Shown here: positions 33,981 through 42,880 of the stretch, in pieces
How positions within the stretch are numbered: position 1 is the stretch's first letter
Layout: every line of letters begins with the position of its first letter
Assembly: GCF_001426525.1 (NCBI RefSeq)
Contig: NZ_LMEW01000023.1
Coordinates: 372,001 to 436,000, forward strand
Length of the DNA stretch: 64,000 nucleotides
Direction of reading: 5' to 3'
From: Massilia sp. Root133
Lineage (GTDB): Bacteria > Pseudomonadota > Gammaproteobacteria > Burkholderiales > Burkholderiaceae_D
Position numbers and translations under genes: made by a program
Notes under the pieces: generated by a model
The model's database searches: none
Told to the model about the DNA's origin: nothing
Seen by the model: only the letters and a program-made list of their open reading frames with translations

Positions 33981-35693
33981 ATGAAGCACCTCCTCGCCCC
34001 CCTGGCCCTGGCCGCAGCGACCCTGTGCGCCACTGCCCATGCCGCCCCCGCCACCGCCCCGCAACTGCAGACGATGGCCAGGCGCTTCGCCCCCGTCGAC
34101 CTGACGGCCGATACGGCCAGGCTGTCCGCCGGCGACCGCGTCGCCATCGCCAAGCTGATCGAAGCGGCGAAAATCGTCGACACGCTGCAGCTGCGCCAGC
34201 GCTGGTCCGGCAACGAGGCGCTGTGGGCCGCGCTGCACAAGGACGCCACGCCGCTGGGCAAGGCCCGCCGCGACTACTTCTGGCTGAACAAGGGCCCGTG
34301 GTCGATCATCGACGGTAACGCATCCTTCATGCCCGCGGAATACGCCGGCATCAAGATCCCCGCCGAGAAGCCGGCCGGCGCGAACTTTTATCCGGAAGGC
34401 GCGAGCAAGCAGGAACTCGAGACGTGGATGAACGGCCTGCCGGCCGCCGACAAGGAACAGGCGCAGTGGTTCTTCACCGTGATCCGCAAGGACAAGGCCG
34501 GCAAATTCACGATCGTAAAATACTCGGACGAGTACCGCACCGAGCTGCAGAAGCTGTCCAGGCTGCTGAAGGAGGCCGCGAGCGCCACCGATAACGCGTC
34601 GCTGAAAAAATTCCTGGACCTGCGCGCCGACGCCTTCCTGTCGAACGACTACCTCGCCTCCGACTTCGCGTGGATGGACCTGGATTCCCCGGTCGACGTC
34701 ACCATCGGCCCGTACGAGACGTACAACGACGAACTGTTCGGCTACAAGGCCGCGTTCGAAGCGTATGTGAACGTGCGCGACCAGAAGGAGACGGAGAAGC
34801 TGAACTTCTTCGGCAAGCACATGCAGGAGCTGGAAAACAACCTGCCGCTCGATGCCAGATACCGCAATCCGAAGGTCGGGGCGATCGCGCCGATGGTCGT
34901 CGTGAACCAGGTCTACGGCGCCGGCGATGGCAACATGGGCGTGCAGACGGCCGCCTACAACCTGCCGAACGACGAGCGCATCATCCGCCAGCGCGGCTCC
35001 AAGCGCGTGATGCTGAAAAACGTCCAGGAAGCCAAGTTCGAGGCGACCCTGACGCCGATCTCGAAGCTCGTGCTGCGTCCGGCCGACCAGAAGGATCTCG
35101 ATTTCGACTCGTTCTTCACGCACATCCTCGCGCACGAGATCATGCACGGCCTGGGCCCGCACGCGACGACGCAGAACGGCCAGCCGTCCACGCCGCGCCA
35201 GGACCTGAAGGATGCCTACTCGACCATCGAGGAAGCGAAGGCCGACGTCACCGGCCTGTGGGCGCTCACCTATATGATGGACAAGGGTCAGCTGAAGGCG
35301 TCGCTGGGGCAGGGCACGGCGGCCGAGCGCAAGCTGTACAACACCTACCTCGCATCGGCATTCCGCACCCTGCACTTCGGCCTGACGGATTCGCACGCGC
35401 GCGGCATGGCCATCCAGATGAACTACCTGCTCGACAAGGGCGGCTTCGTGTCGCACGGCGACGGCACGTTCTCCGTCGACTTCGCGAAGATCAAGGGTGC
35501 GGTGGCGGATCTCGACCGCGAGTTCCTGACGATCGAAGCCACCGGCGATTATGCCCGCGCGCAGGATCTGATGAAGCGCTACGTCGTCATTCGTCCGGAC
35601 GTGCAGAAGGCGCTGGACAAGATGAAGGCCGTGCCGAACGATATCCGGCCGGCGTTCGCGACGGCGGCGAAGCTGGTGCCCGCGTACCGCTGA
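33981..35693 (+). CDS. peptidase M49 family-like zinc metallopeptidase (secreted)
   Basis: 570 aa. Signal peptide MKHLLAPLALAAATLCATAHA. The zinc site is HEIMHG (His385, Glu386, His389) and the downstream EEAKAD (from Glu417) supplies the third ligand, as in the dipeptidyl-peptidase III-like family, although classical DPP III has one extra residue in the first motif (HEXXGH). The upstream GAGDGNMGVQTAAYNLPNDERI stretch is typical. It probably removes dipeptides from exported peptides. The ATG at 33981 follows AAGGGA. REP elements flank it on both sides. Confidence 0.88.
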   Translation: MKHLLAPLALAAATLCATAHAAPATAPQLQTMARRFAPVDLTADTARLSAGDRVAIAKLIEAAKIVDTLQLRQRWSGNEALWAALHKDATPLGKARRDYFWLNKGPWSIIDGNASFMPAEYAGIKIPAEKPAGANFYPEGASKQELETWMNGLPAADKEQAQWFFTVIRKDKAGKFTIVKYSDEYRTELQKLSRLLKEAASATDNASLKKFLDLRADAFLSNDYLASDFAWMDLDSPVDVTIGPYETYNDELFGYKAAFEAYVNVRDQKETEKLNFFGKHMQELENNLPLDARYRNPKVGAIAPMVVVNQVYGAGDGNMGVQTAAYNLPNDERIIRQRGSKRVMLKNVQEAKFEATLTPISKLVLRPADQKDLDFDSFFTHILAHEIMHGLGPHATTQNGQPSTPRQDLKDAYSTIEEAKADVTGLWALTYMMDKGQLKASLGQGTAAERKLYNTYLASAFRTLHFGLTDSHARGMAIQMNYLLDKGGFVSHGDGTFSVDFAKIKGAVADLDREFLTIEATGDYARAQDLMKRYVVIRPDVQKALDKMKAVPNDIRPAFATAAKLVPAYR

Positions 35694-35707
35694 TTACACC
35701 GTCATAC

Positions 35708-35787
35708 CGTCATCCCCGCGCAAGCGGGAATCCATACTGAGCCGAACAGGATACTCAGTATGGGTTCCCGCCTTCGCGGGAACGACG
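35708..35787. repeat. REP-like palindromic element B
   Basis: The arms CGTCATCCCCGCGCAAGCGG... and its reverse complement ...CCGCCTTCGCGGGAACGACG, both with CATACTGAG/CTCAGTATG inner ends, form a near-perfect 80-bp inverted repeat. Different in sequence from element A but of the same type. Confidence 0.8.
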
Positions 35788-35809
35788 TCGCTATTTTCGG
35801 CAATAAAAC

Positions 35810-35839
35810 CCTGCCAAAGGGCAGGTATTAGACCTGCCC
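35810..35839 (+). promoter_or_regulatory. mutually exclusive hairpins upstream of the chemoreceptor gene
   Basis: CCTGCC (35810-35815) can pair with GGCAGG (35820-35825), or GGGCAGGT (35819-35826) can pair with ACCTGCCC (35832-35839); the shared middle strand allows only one. It lies 87 bp before the start codon. Whether it is transcribed is unknown. Confidence 0.35.
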
Positions 35840-35925
35840 CAACATCAAATTTGGCATTTGTGTGCTATATTTGGAATCGTTTCCTATTGGAAATATTTAT
35901 TCCGATCCCATCACGCGAGCACACA

Positions 35926-37566
35926 ATGACAATTACTGGACTCACGATCGGCAAACGACTGGCTTATGGTTTCGGCAGCGTCCTCGCCCTCATGGCGGTG
36001 CTGGCCGGCCTCGCCATCCACCGTGTCGGCCAGATCGACGATATCCTCATCCGCATCAACGACGTCAACAGCGTCAAGCAACGCTATGCGATCAATTTCC
36101 GCGGCAGCGTGCACGACCGCTCGATCGCCATCCGCGACGTCGTGCTGGCTTCCACGGCCCCGACGGCCCAGCGCCACGCCGACCTGATCAAGAAACTGGA
36201 CGACGACTACCAGCGCTCGGCCGCGCCGCTCGACGGGCTGTTCGCGGCGCGCAGCGACATCCTGCCGGAGGAAAAGCAGGCGCTGGCCGCCATCAAGGAC
36301 GTCGAGCGCCGCACGCAGCCGCTGATCGCGCAACTCATCGCCCTGCGCCAGGCCGACAATACGGCCGAAGCGACGGCATTGCTGGACAAGCAGGCCGGCC
36401 CCGCTTTCGTCGACTGGCTCGCCAGCGTCAACCGCCTCATCGACCTGGAGGAAAAGCTGAACAACGACGCGGCCGCGCAGGCGCGCGCGCTGTCGCACAG
36501 TTTCTTTGCCTGGATGCTCGCGATCCTCGCCGTCGCCGCCGCCGCCGGCGCGGCCGCGGCCTGGTTCATCAGCCACGGCCTGCTGCGCCAGCTGGGCGGC
36601 CAGCCGGACTACGCCGTCGGGATCGCGGGCGCCATCGCGGCCGGCGACCTGTCCGTACCGATCGAGACGCGGGCCGAGGATCGTTCCAGCCTGCTGTACG
36701 CGATGAAGGGCATGCGCGACAGCCTCGTGAATATCGTCAGCCAGGTGCGCGCGGGCACGCTCACGATCGCCAATGCGTCGACGGAAATCGCGGCCGGCAA
36801 CCAGGACCTGTCCGAGCGCAGCGAGCGCCAGGCGGGCACCCTGGAAGAGACGGCGTCGTCGATGGAAGAGTTGACGGGCACCGTGCGCCAGAACGCGGAC
36901 AACGCGCGCCAGGCGAACACCCTCGCCGAGTCGGCATCGAGCGTGGCCCAGCGCGGCGGCGCCGTCGTGGCGCAGGTCGTGCAGACGATGGCGTCGATCA
37001 ACGACTCGTCGAAGCAGATCGCCGAGATCATCAGCGTCATCGACGGCATCGCGTTCCAGACCAATATCCTCGCGCTGAACGCTGCCGTCGAGGCGGCCCG
37101 TGCGGGCGAGCAGGGACGGGGCTTCGCCGTCGTCGCGGGCGAGGTGCGCAGCCTGGCGCAACGTTCGGCCGCGGCCGCGAAGGAAATCAAGACGCTGATC
37201 AGCGATTCGGTCGCCAAGGTCGACGACGGCGCCAAGCTCGTCGACGAGGCGGGCAGCACGATGGAAGAGATCGTCACGAGCGTCAAGCGCGTGACGGACA
37301 TCATGGCCGAGATCAGCCATGCGAGCCAGGAGCAGAGCGCCGGCATCGAACAGGTCAACCGCGCCATCGGCCAGATGGACGAAGCGACACAGCAGAACGC
37401 GGCGCTCGTCGAACAGGCCGGCGCGGCGGCGTCCGCGCTGCAGGACGAAGCCGCGAACCTCGCGCGCCTCGTCAGCATTTTCAAGCTGGATGCGCAGGCG
37501 GCGCGGCCGTCTGCAAGCGTGGCCGTCGTGCCGGCCGCGCGCCAGCGGCGTATCGCGGCCGTGTGA
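35926..37566 (+). CDS. methyl-accepting chemotaxis protein
   Basis: 546 aa. Membrane helix 1 (about 10-33), a periplasmic four-helix-bundle ligand domain (about 34-190; VHDRSIAIRDVVLAS), helix 2 (about 191-213), HAMP, and the cytoplasmic signalling hairpin with the tip IDGIAFQTNILALNAAVEAA. Methylation-helix glutamates are visible (LEETASSMEELTGTV). It controls CheA; no che genes are near. The ATG at 35926 has no strong ribosome site; an upstream in-frame ATG at 35851 would put a non-signal extension before helix 1. Confidence 0.93.
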   Translation: MTITGLTIGKRLAYGFGSVLALMAVLAGLAIHRVGQIDDILIRINDVNSVKQRYAINFRGSVHDRSIAIRDVVLASTAPTAQRHADLIKKLDDDYQRSAAPLDGLFAARSDILPEEKQALAAIKDVERRTQPLIAQLIALRQADNTAEATALLDKQAGPAFVDWLASVNRLIDLEEKLNNDAAAQARALSHSFFAWMLAILAVAAAAGAAAAWFISHGLLRQLGGQPDYAVGIAGAIAAGDLSVPIETRAEDRSSLLYAMKGMRDSLVNIVSQVRAGTLTIANASTEIAAGNQDLSERSERQAGTLEETASSMEELTGTVRQNADNARQANTLAESASSVAQRGGAVVAQVVQTMASINDSSKQIAEIISVIDGIAFQTNILALNAAVEAARAGEQGRGFAVVAGEVRSLAQRSAAAAKEIKTLISDSVAKVDDGAKLVDEAGSTMEEIVTSVKRVTDIMAEISHASQEQSAGIEQVNRAIGQMDEATQQNAALVEQAGAAASALQDEAANLARLVSIFKLDAQAARPSASVAVVPAARQRRIAAV

Positions 37567-38574
37567 TCAAAGCCGTACCACGAGCTTCCCGAAGTTCCGC
37601 CTCTGCAGCAGGCCGATGAACGCGGCGGGGGCGTTATCCAGCCCGTCGACGACGTCTTCCTTCACCTTGATCCTGCCGGCCGCCAGCCAGCCGGCCATGT
37701 CGTCGCGGAAGGCGTCGAAGCGCGTCCCGTAGTGGTCCAGGATGATGAAACCCTGCATGCGGATGCGTTTCGACAGCAGGGTCGCCATCCACATCGCAAG
37801 ACGGTCCGGGCCTTCGGCAACGCCGCCGTTGTAGTGCGAGATGAAGCCGCACACGGGCACGCGCGCGTTCACGTTCAACAGCGGCTGCACGGCATCGAAC
37901 ACGGCGCCGCCCACGTTCTCGAAATACACGTCGATGCCGTCCGGGCACGCGGCCGCGAGCAGCCCGGCGAAGCGCGGATCGCGATGGTCCACGCACGCAT
38001 CGAATCCCAGTTCTTCCACCGCGTACCGGCATTTGTCCGGACCACCGGCGATGCCGACGACGCGCGCGCCCTTGATCTGCGCGATCTGGCCCACCACCGA
38101 TCCGACGGCACCGGTGGCCGCCGCGACGACCACGGTCTCGCCGGGCTGCGGCATGCCGATGTCGAGCAGCCCGACGTACGCCGTGAAGCCGGGCATGCCG
38201 AGCGTGCCCAGCGCCAGCGACGGGCGCGCCAGGTCGCCCACGGGCATCAGGCCGCTGCCGTCCGACAGCGCGTACTCCTGCCAGCCGGCGGCGCCGACGA
38301 CGAGGTCGCCCGCCCGGAAACCTGGATGGCGCGACTCGACCACGCGGCTGATCGTGCCCCCAACCATCGTCGCGCCCAGCGGCACGGGATCGGCGTAGCC
38401 GGGGCCGACCTGTTCCATCAGGTTGCGCATGTACGGGTCGAGCGACAGCCATTCGGTGCGCAGCAGCACCTGGCCGTCCTGCGGCACCGGGACCGGCGTG
38501 TCCTCGAGACGGAAATCCGTCGGGGTCGGAACGCCTTGCGGATGGGCGGCAAGGACGATACGGCGATTCGTCAT
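37567..38574 (-). CDS. NADP-dependent medium-chain oxidoreductase (CurA/leukotriene B4 12-hydroxydehydrogenase type)
   Basis: 335 aa. The zinc-free MDR fold is supported by LSLDPYMRNLM (N-terminal catalytic domain) and the nucleotide-binding AAATGAVGSVVGQIAQIKGARVVGIAGG. These enzymes reduce alpha,beta-unsaturated ketones and aldehydes. The start at 38574 is preceded by AAGGAGACCACC. Its stop abuts that of the chemoreceptor (TGATCA at 37564-37569). It is 10 bp downstream of the MFS gene and may share its transcript. Confidence 0.93.
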   Translation of the reverse strand: MTNRRIVLAAHPQGVPTPTDFRLEDTPVPVPQDGQVLLRTEWLSLDPYMRNLMEQVGPGYADPVPLGATMVGGTISRVVESRHPGFRAGDLVVGAAGWQEYALSDGSGLMPVGDLARPSLALGTLGMPGFTAYVGLLDIGMPQPGETVVVAAATGAVGSVVGQIAQIKGARVVGIAGGPDKCRYAVEELGFDACVDHRDPRFAGLLAAACPDGIDVYFENVGGAVFDAVQPLLNVNARVPVCGFISHYNGGVAEGPDRLAMWMATLLSKRIRMQGFIILDHYGTRFDAFRDDMAGWLAAGRIKVKEDVVDGLDNAPAAFIGLLQRRNFGKLVVRL

Positions 38575-38584
38575 GGTGGTCTCC

Positions 38585-39802
38585 TTAATTGGACGCGGGG
38601 CGCGGACCGTAGCGCACGACGAGCAATGCGCCGAGCGTGAGCGCGACGGTGGCGAAGATGGGGCCGCCCGGCGCGCCGATCCTGTCGACGAGGATGCCGC
38701 CGCCGACGGCGCCGCTGGCGATGGCGATCTGGAATGCGGCGACGAGCAGCCCGCCCGCGCCCTCGGCCTGGTCGGGCGCGGCGCGCACGATCCAGGTCTG
38801 GAAGCCGATCGGGAAGGCGCCGAACGCGAAGCCCCATGCCGCGATCGCCGCGATGGTCACGGGGGCCGACGTGCCGGCGACCCACAGCGTGGCGGCCAGC
38901 AGCGCGATCAGGGCGGCGCCCGCGACGATGGCGAGGCGCTCGCTGCGCTCGGCCAGGAAGCCGCCGGCGATATTGCCGAAGAAGCCTGCGATGCCGTAGG
39001 CCAGCAGGGCGGCGGAGATCGTGCTGACCGACAGGTGCGTGACCTGTTCCATGAACGGGCGGATGTAGGTGAAGCCGGCGAAGTGCCCGGAAATCACGAG
39101 CAGCACGGCGAGCAGGGCGACGCGCACGTTGGTCCGGCCCAGCAGTTCGAACAGGACTTTGACGTTCGGGTTGTCCTTCGGCGGCAGCGCGGGAACGGTG
39201 AGGCATTGCGCGCCCAGGGTGACGACGCTGACGACGCCGGCGGCCACGAAGGCGCTGCGCCAGCCCCACAAGTCGCCCATGTACGCGCCGATCGGCGCCG
39301 CGCACACGGTGGCGACGGACACGCCGGTGAGGATGAGCGACATCGCCCGCGCAAACAAATGCTCCGGGACGAGGCGCATCGCGAGCGCGGCGGCCATCGA
39401 CCAGAAGCCGCCGAGGCCAATGCCCAGCAGCGCCCGCGCCGCGATCAGTACCGGCAGGCTGTGCGCCGTCGCGGCGAGCACGTTGGACAGCACCAGCAGC
39501 GACGTCAGCGCGAGGATCACCCGCTTGCGGTCGAGATTCCGCGTGAGGACGGGGATGGTCAGCGCGGCCGCGGCGCCCACCGCCGCGGTGGCGGTGACGG
39601 CCTGGCCGGCGGCGCCGTCCGAGACGCCGAGGTCGGCGGCCATCGCCGTCAGCAGGCTGGCCGGCAGGAACTCGGCCGTCACGAGGCCGAACACGCCCAG
39701 CGCCAGGCTGGCGATACCGCCCCAGTTCGCGTCTTGCGCCTGGGCCGTGATGCGCGGCGGTGTGACATGTGCGTCTGCGTCGATGCAGGTGGATTCGTTC
39801 AT
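38585..39802 (-). CDS. MFS transporter (DHA1 family)
   Basis: 405 aa, 12 predicted helices, with the AraJ/YdhP-like pattern (ALGVFGLVTAEFLPASLLTAMA in helix 1, ALLGIGLGGFWS in helix 4). Predicted proton-linked export of sugars or drugs. The ATG at 39802 follows GAGG. It is divergent from an AraC regulator, which probably controls the MFS-oxidoreductase pair. Confidence 0.9.
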   Translation of the reverse strand: MNESTCIDADAHVTPPRITAQAQDANWGGIASLALGVFGLVTAEFLPASLLTAMAADLGVSDGAAGQAVTATAAVGAAAALTIPVLTRNLDRKRVILALTSLLVLSNVLAATAHSLPVLIAARALLGIGLGGFWSMAAALAMRLVPEHLFARAMSLILTGVSVATVCAAPIGAYMGDLWGWRSAFVAAGVVSVVTLGAQCLTVPALPPKDNPNVKVLFELLGRTNVRVALLAVLLVISGHFAGFTYIRPFMEQVTHLSVSTISAALLAYGIAGFFGNIAGGFLAERSERLAIVAGAALIALLAATLWVAGTSAPVTIAAIAAWGFAFGAFPIGFQTWIVRAAPDQAEGAGGLLVAAFQIAIASGAVGGGILVDRIGAPGGPIFATVALTLGALLVVRYGPRPASN

Positions 39803-39858
39803 GGATACCTCGGGATGTTGTGGAGATGGCAGTGTAGGGTTAAGATTCTGGACTTTCC

Positions 39859-40839
39859 ATGCCATTCAATCCGAATCTCATGACCATTCGTCCAAACAAG
39901 GATCCGAAGACCGGCCAGGACGCCCTGACCGAAATCCTCCTCGGGCTACGCCTCGACGGCGTCGAATACGGCCGCTGCGTGATGCGCGAACCGTGGGCCG
40001 TCTCGTTCCCCGCCAAGCGGGAGGCAAGCTTCCACTTCGTCGCGCAGGGCAGCTGCTGGATGCACACGGCCACGAAGGGATGGCTGCAGCTGAATCCCGG
40101 CGACGCCGTGCTGCTGCCGCATGGCACGGCGCACGTGATGGCCAGCAGTCCGGACCTGCCGGCGGTGGAGATCGACTCGCTGGCGCGCAAGGCCGTGTCG
40201 GAGAACCTGTACCTGGTGAGCGGCGCCGGTCCGCAGGACGCGGCGGCGGAGCAGGTCCTGTTCTGCGGGGCGATGCGCTTCAATCTCGACCCGCTGCACC
40301 CGCTGCTGGCGATGATGCCGGAGGCGATGCGCGCCGCCGACCTGGGCCAGCGCGACCCGGCCGTGCATGCGATGCTGGAAGCGATGGAGCGCGAAGTCGC
40401 CCTCGATCGCATCGGCGCCTGCGGCATCCTGGCGCGGCTGGCGGACGTGCTGGCCGCCAGCATCATCCGCGCGTGGGTCGAATGCGCGTGCAGCGATGCG
40501 AGCGGATGGATCGCGGCCGTGCGCTGTCCGCAGGTCGGGCGCGTGCTGGCGGCGATCCACCGCCAGCCGGAGCGCGACTGGTCGGTGAGCGAACTGGCCG
40601 GCGTGATGGGCGCGTCGCGGTCCAGCTTCATCGACAAGTTTTCCAGCGCCGTCGGCGAAACTCCGGCCAAGTACGTTGCCAAGGTCAAGATGTTCCAGGC
40701 GCGGCACTGGATCGCCCGCGACGGCATGCGCGTGGCGACCGTCGCGAACCGGCTCGGCTACGACTCCGAGGCGTCGTTCAGCCGTGCTTTCAAACGCGTC
40801 ATCGGGCATCCGCCCAGCGAGGCGCGCGTGGCCGGATAG
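39859..40839 (+). CDS. AraC family regulator with cupin_6 domain
   Basis: 326 aa from 39859 (an ATG at 39880 gives 319 aa; neither has a clear ribosome site). N-terminal cupin sensor (about 30-190; SFHFVAQGSCWMH, LNPGDAVLLPHGTAH) and C-terminal double helix-turn-helix (about 225-320; SVSELAGVMGASRSSFIDKF, VATVANRLGYDSEASFSRAFKRVIG). Divergent to the MFS-oxidoreductase pair 56 bp away, so it is their likely activator. Confidence 0.92.
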   Translation: MPFNPNLMTIRPNKDPKTGQDALTEILLGLRLDGVEYGRCVMREPWAVSFPAKREASFHFVAQGSCWMHTATKGWLQLNPGDAVLLPHGTAHVMASSPDLPAVEIDSLARKAVSENLYLVSGAGPQDAAAEQVLFCGAMRFNLDPLHPLLAMMPEAMRAADLGQRDPAVHAMLEAMEREVALDRIGACGILARLADVLAASIIRAWVECACSDASGWIAAVRCPQVGRVLAAIHRQPERDWSVSELAGVMGASRSSFIDKFSSAVGETPAKYVAKVKMFQARHWIARDGMRVATVANRLGYDSEASFSRAFKRVIGHPPSEARVAG

Positions 40840-40898
40840 GCAAGATTACGCTTTTAAACAGGCGCAAAAATATTGCTGAAAAAGGGGCTTCAACCGGA

Positions 40899-40925
40899 TT
40901 TAAAATTGCCGTTAGGCATTTTAAA
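40899..40925. promoter_or_regulatory. AT-rich inverted repeat before the small metalloprotease
   Basis: TTTAAAAT(T)GCC-GTTA-GGCATTTTAAA: 11 paired bases with one bulge, ending 20 bp before the start codon at 40946. Could be an operator or an mRNA leader hairpin. Confidence 0.4.
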
Positions 40926-40945
40926 TATCCAACGGGAAGTCCTCC

Positions 40946-41635
40946 ATGTCCAAAGCCGTCCTCGCCGCAGCCCTGCTGTGCGCAACCCTTCCCGCCGCCG
41001 CCGCCGACCTCACGCCGCTGGAGCAGCGCTGGCTCGGCGCCGCGCTCCCCGTCCTCGCGTACTCGCGCAGCCTGAGCCTGCCCATCGATGTCGTCGTCCA
41101 GCCGCAGGCCGGTCCGAACGACGTGCCGATGGCGATGGGATTCGCGGGCGGCCGCTGCAAGCTCGTGCTGTCGCTGCGCGGCAATCCGGATGCCGAGCGC
41201 CAGCTGGAAGGCGTGCCGGCGGCCGAGCAGGGCGAATTGATCGAGGCGATGGCGGCCCACGAGATCGGCCATTGCTGGCGCTATGCGCAGGGCGCGTGGC
41301 ATGCGCTGCCGGCCGGCTTCGTCGAGGTGAACGAGGAGACGGCGGACGATCCGTCGCTGCTGGCGGCGTCGAAGGCGATGCGCGAAACCCGCCGCGAGGA
41401 AGGCTATGCCGACCTGGTGGCGCTGGCCTGGACGCACGATCGCCACCCCGGCGACTACGGCCGCATCTACGCGTGGCTGGAAAAGCTCCGGCACGACCAG
41501 CCGGTCGCGCGCAACGGCCACGACACCCGCGCGTGGGTACGCCTCGCGCGCGACGGCGCCCGCTTCGGCAGTGCCGGCAAGCCGTTCGAGGACGCGGCGC
41601 CGTTGTGGCGCGAGGGGCTGCTGAGCGACGATTGA
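40946..41635 (+). CDS. secreted small zinc metalloprotease-like protein
   Basis: 229 aa. Signal peptide MSKAVLAAALLCATLPAAAA. The HEXXH motif AAHEIGHCW (His105, Glu106, His109) and a downstream REEGYADLVALAW (Glu151, Glu152, Asp156) offering the third ligand make a gluzincin-like site. No named family is recognised. A periplasmic protease is inferred. Confidence 0.75.
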   Translation: MSKAVLAAALLCATLPAAAADLTPLEQRWLGAALPVLAYSRSLSLPIDVVVQPQAGPNDVPMAMGFAGGRCKLVLSLRGNPDAERQLEGVPAAEQGELIEAMAAHEIGHCWRYAQGAWHALPAGFVEVNEETADDPSLLAASKAMRETRREEGYADLVALAWTHDRHPGDYGRIYAWLEKLRHDQPVARNGHDTRAWVRLARDGARFGSAGKPFEDAAPLWREGLLSDD

Positions 41636-41719
41636 GACTAGCGTTCGTTGCCGCACAGAGGTCCCTGGCGTGCGGGCGTTAAATCTGGCTGTCACAACAA
41701 ACAACACAGGGACAAGACC

Positions 41720-42751
41720 ATGAAAACGCTGATTGCGACCTTGCTCGCGTCGGCTGCAGGCGCGAGCTTCGCCGCGGCACCGACTGCGGCACTCAACCAC
41801 GACCCGCAGACCTACCGTAATCTCACGCAGAAGGCGGAATCGGAATACCGGACGGCGGCAGCGAAATGCGACGCCCGGAGCGGCAGCGACAAGGACGTCT
41901 GCATGGCCGAAGCCCGGCTGGCGCGCACCCGCACCGAGGCCGATGCACTGTCCAAGTACAACAACACGGCAGCCGGCCGCGCCCGCACGCGCACCAACGT
42001 CGCCGACGCCGAGTACGACCTGGCCAAGGCCAAGTGCGACGCGAAGAGCGGCGCCGACAAGGACAGCTGCATGGATAACGCGAAATCCGTGCACACGGCC
42101 GCGCTGGCCGACGCCAAGGCCGACCGCGCAGGCACGATGAGCAGCGGCGCCAGCGGCGGCGGCAACCAGGCTTCCGGCGGTGGCCTCGTGACCAGCACCG
42201 ACACGCGCGACCCGGCCAAGGCGGCCGCCGTCGACAAGTGCGCGCAGATGGGCGCCGATGCGAAGACGGGTTGCCTCGTTGAAACGAAACCGTCGGCCGT
42301 GCGCGAGAATGCCGCCGATGCGGCATCAAAGACGCGCGACACTGCCGCGACCGCGGGCGACAAAGTGAAGGCCGCGGCCGTGACAGTTGCTGAAAAGACG
42401 AAGGAAGTGGCGCACTCGGCCGTCGAGAAGACGAAGGAGGCCGGTTCGGCCGTCGCCCGGAAGACCGACAACGCGATGGACCGTGCGGGCGACACCACCG
42501 CCGACAAGACCCGCGACACCGCCGGCAAGACCCGCATCGCTGCGTCCGACACCGCCATCACCACCAAGGTGAAGGCCGGCCTCGTCAAGGAACCGAACCT
42601 CGATTCGCTCGGCATCCATGTCGAGACGGAAAAGGGCGTCGTGATGCTCAGCGGCTTCGTGAATTCGAAGGACGAGGCCGACAAAGCCGTGAAAGTCGCG
42701 AAGGGCGTCGACGGCGTATCCAGCGTCAAGAGCGCCATCAAGGTCAAATAA
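41720..42751 (+). CDS. BON domain protein with Ala/Lys-rich repeats
   Basis: 343 aa. Signal peptide MKTLIATLLASAAGASFA. The N-terminal half has two Cys-containing repeats (CDARSGSDKDVCM and CDAKSGADKDSCM). A middle region of Lys/Ala/Thr-rich helical heptads (EKTKEVAHSAVEKTKEAG; ~205-270) resembles late-embryogenesis-abundant or apolipoprotein-like helices. A C-terminal BON domain (about 275-343; ITTKVKAGLVKEPNLDSLGIHV) would bind phospholipid. It fits an OsmY-like envelope stress protein. A rho-independent terminator follows. Confidence 0.85.
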   Translation: MKTLIATLLASAAGASFAAAPTAALNHDPQTYRNLTQKAESEYRTAAAKCDARSGSDKDVCMAEARLARTRTEADALSKYNNTAAGRARTRTNVADAEYDLAKAKCDAKSGADKDSCMDNAKSVHTAALADAKADRAGTMSSGASGGGNQASGGGLVTSTDTRDPAKAAAVDKCAQMGADAKTGCLVETKPSAVRENAADAASKTRDTAATAGDKVKAAAVTVAEKTKEVAHSAVEKTKEAGSAVARKTDNAMDRAGDTTADKTRDTAGKTRIAASDTAITTKVKAGLVKEPNLDSLGIHVETEKGVVMLSGFVNSKDEADKAVKVAKGVDGVSSVKSAIKVK

Positions 42752-42775
42752 GCCATCCGCTGTCTGCCCCCTGCG

Positions 42776-42805
42776 GCCCGCCGAAGTTGGCGGGCTGTTT
42801 TTTTT
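42776..42805 (+). terminator. rho-independent terminator after the BON gene
   Basis: GCCCGCC-GAAGTT-GGCGGGC followed by TGTTTTTTTT, 25 bp after the BON gene stop. Confidence 0.9.
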
Positions 42806-42867
42806 GCTGATCTACCACAAGTTGTCACGAAGCCGCCGGAAACGCATTTACGTTGGATAGGGCACGG

Positions 42868-42873
42868 TATAAT
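42868..42873 (+). promoter_or_regulatory. -10 box of the HDOD gene
   Basis: A perfect TATAAT ends 7 bp before the GTG start at 42881, so transcription should start at or next to the start codon. The -35 box is weak (TTTACG, 15-bp spacer). Confidence 0.5.
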
Positions 42874-42880
42874 CGCGGCC

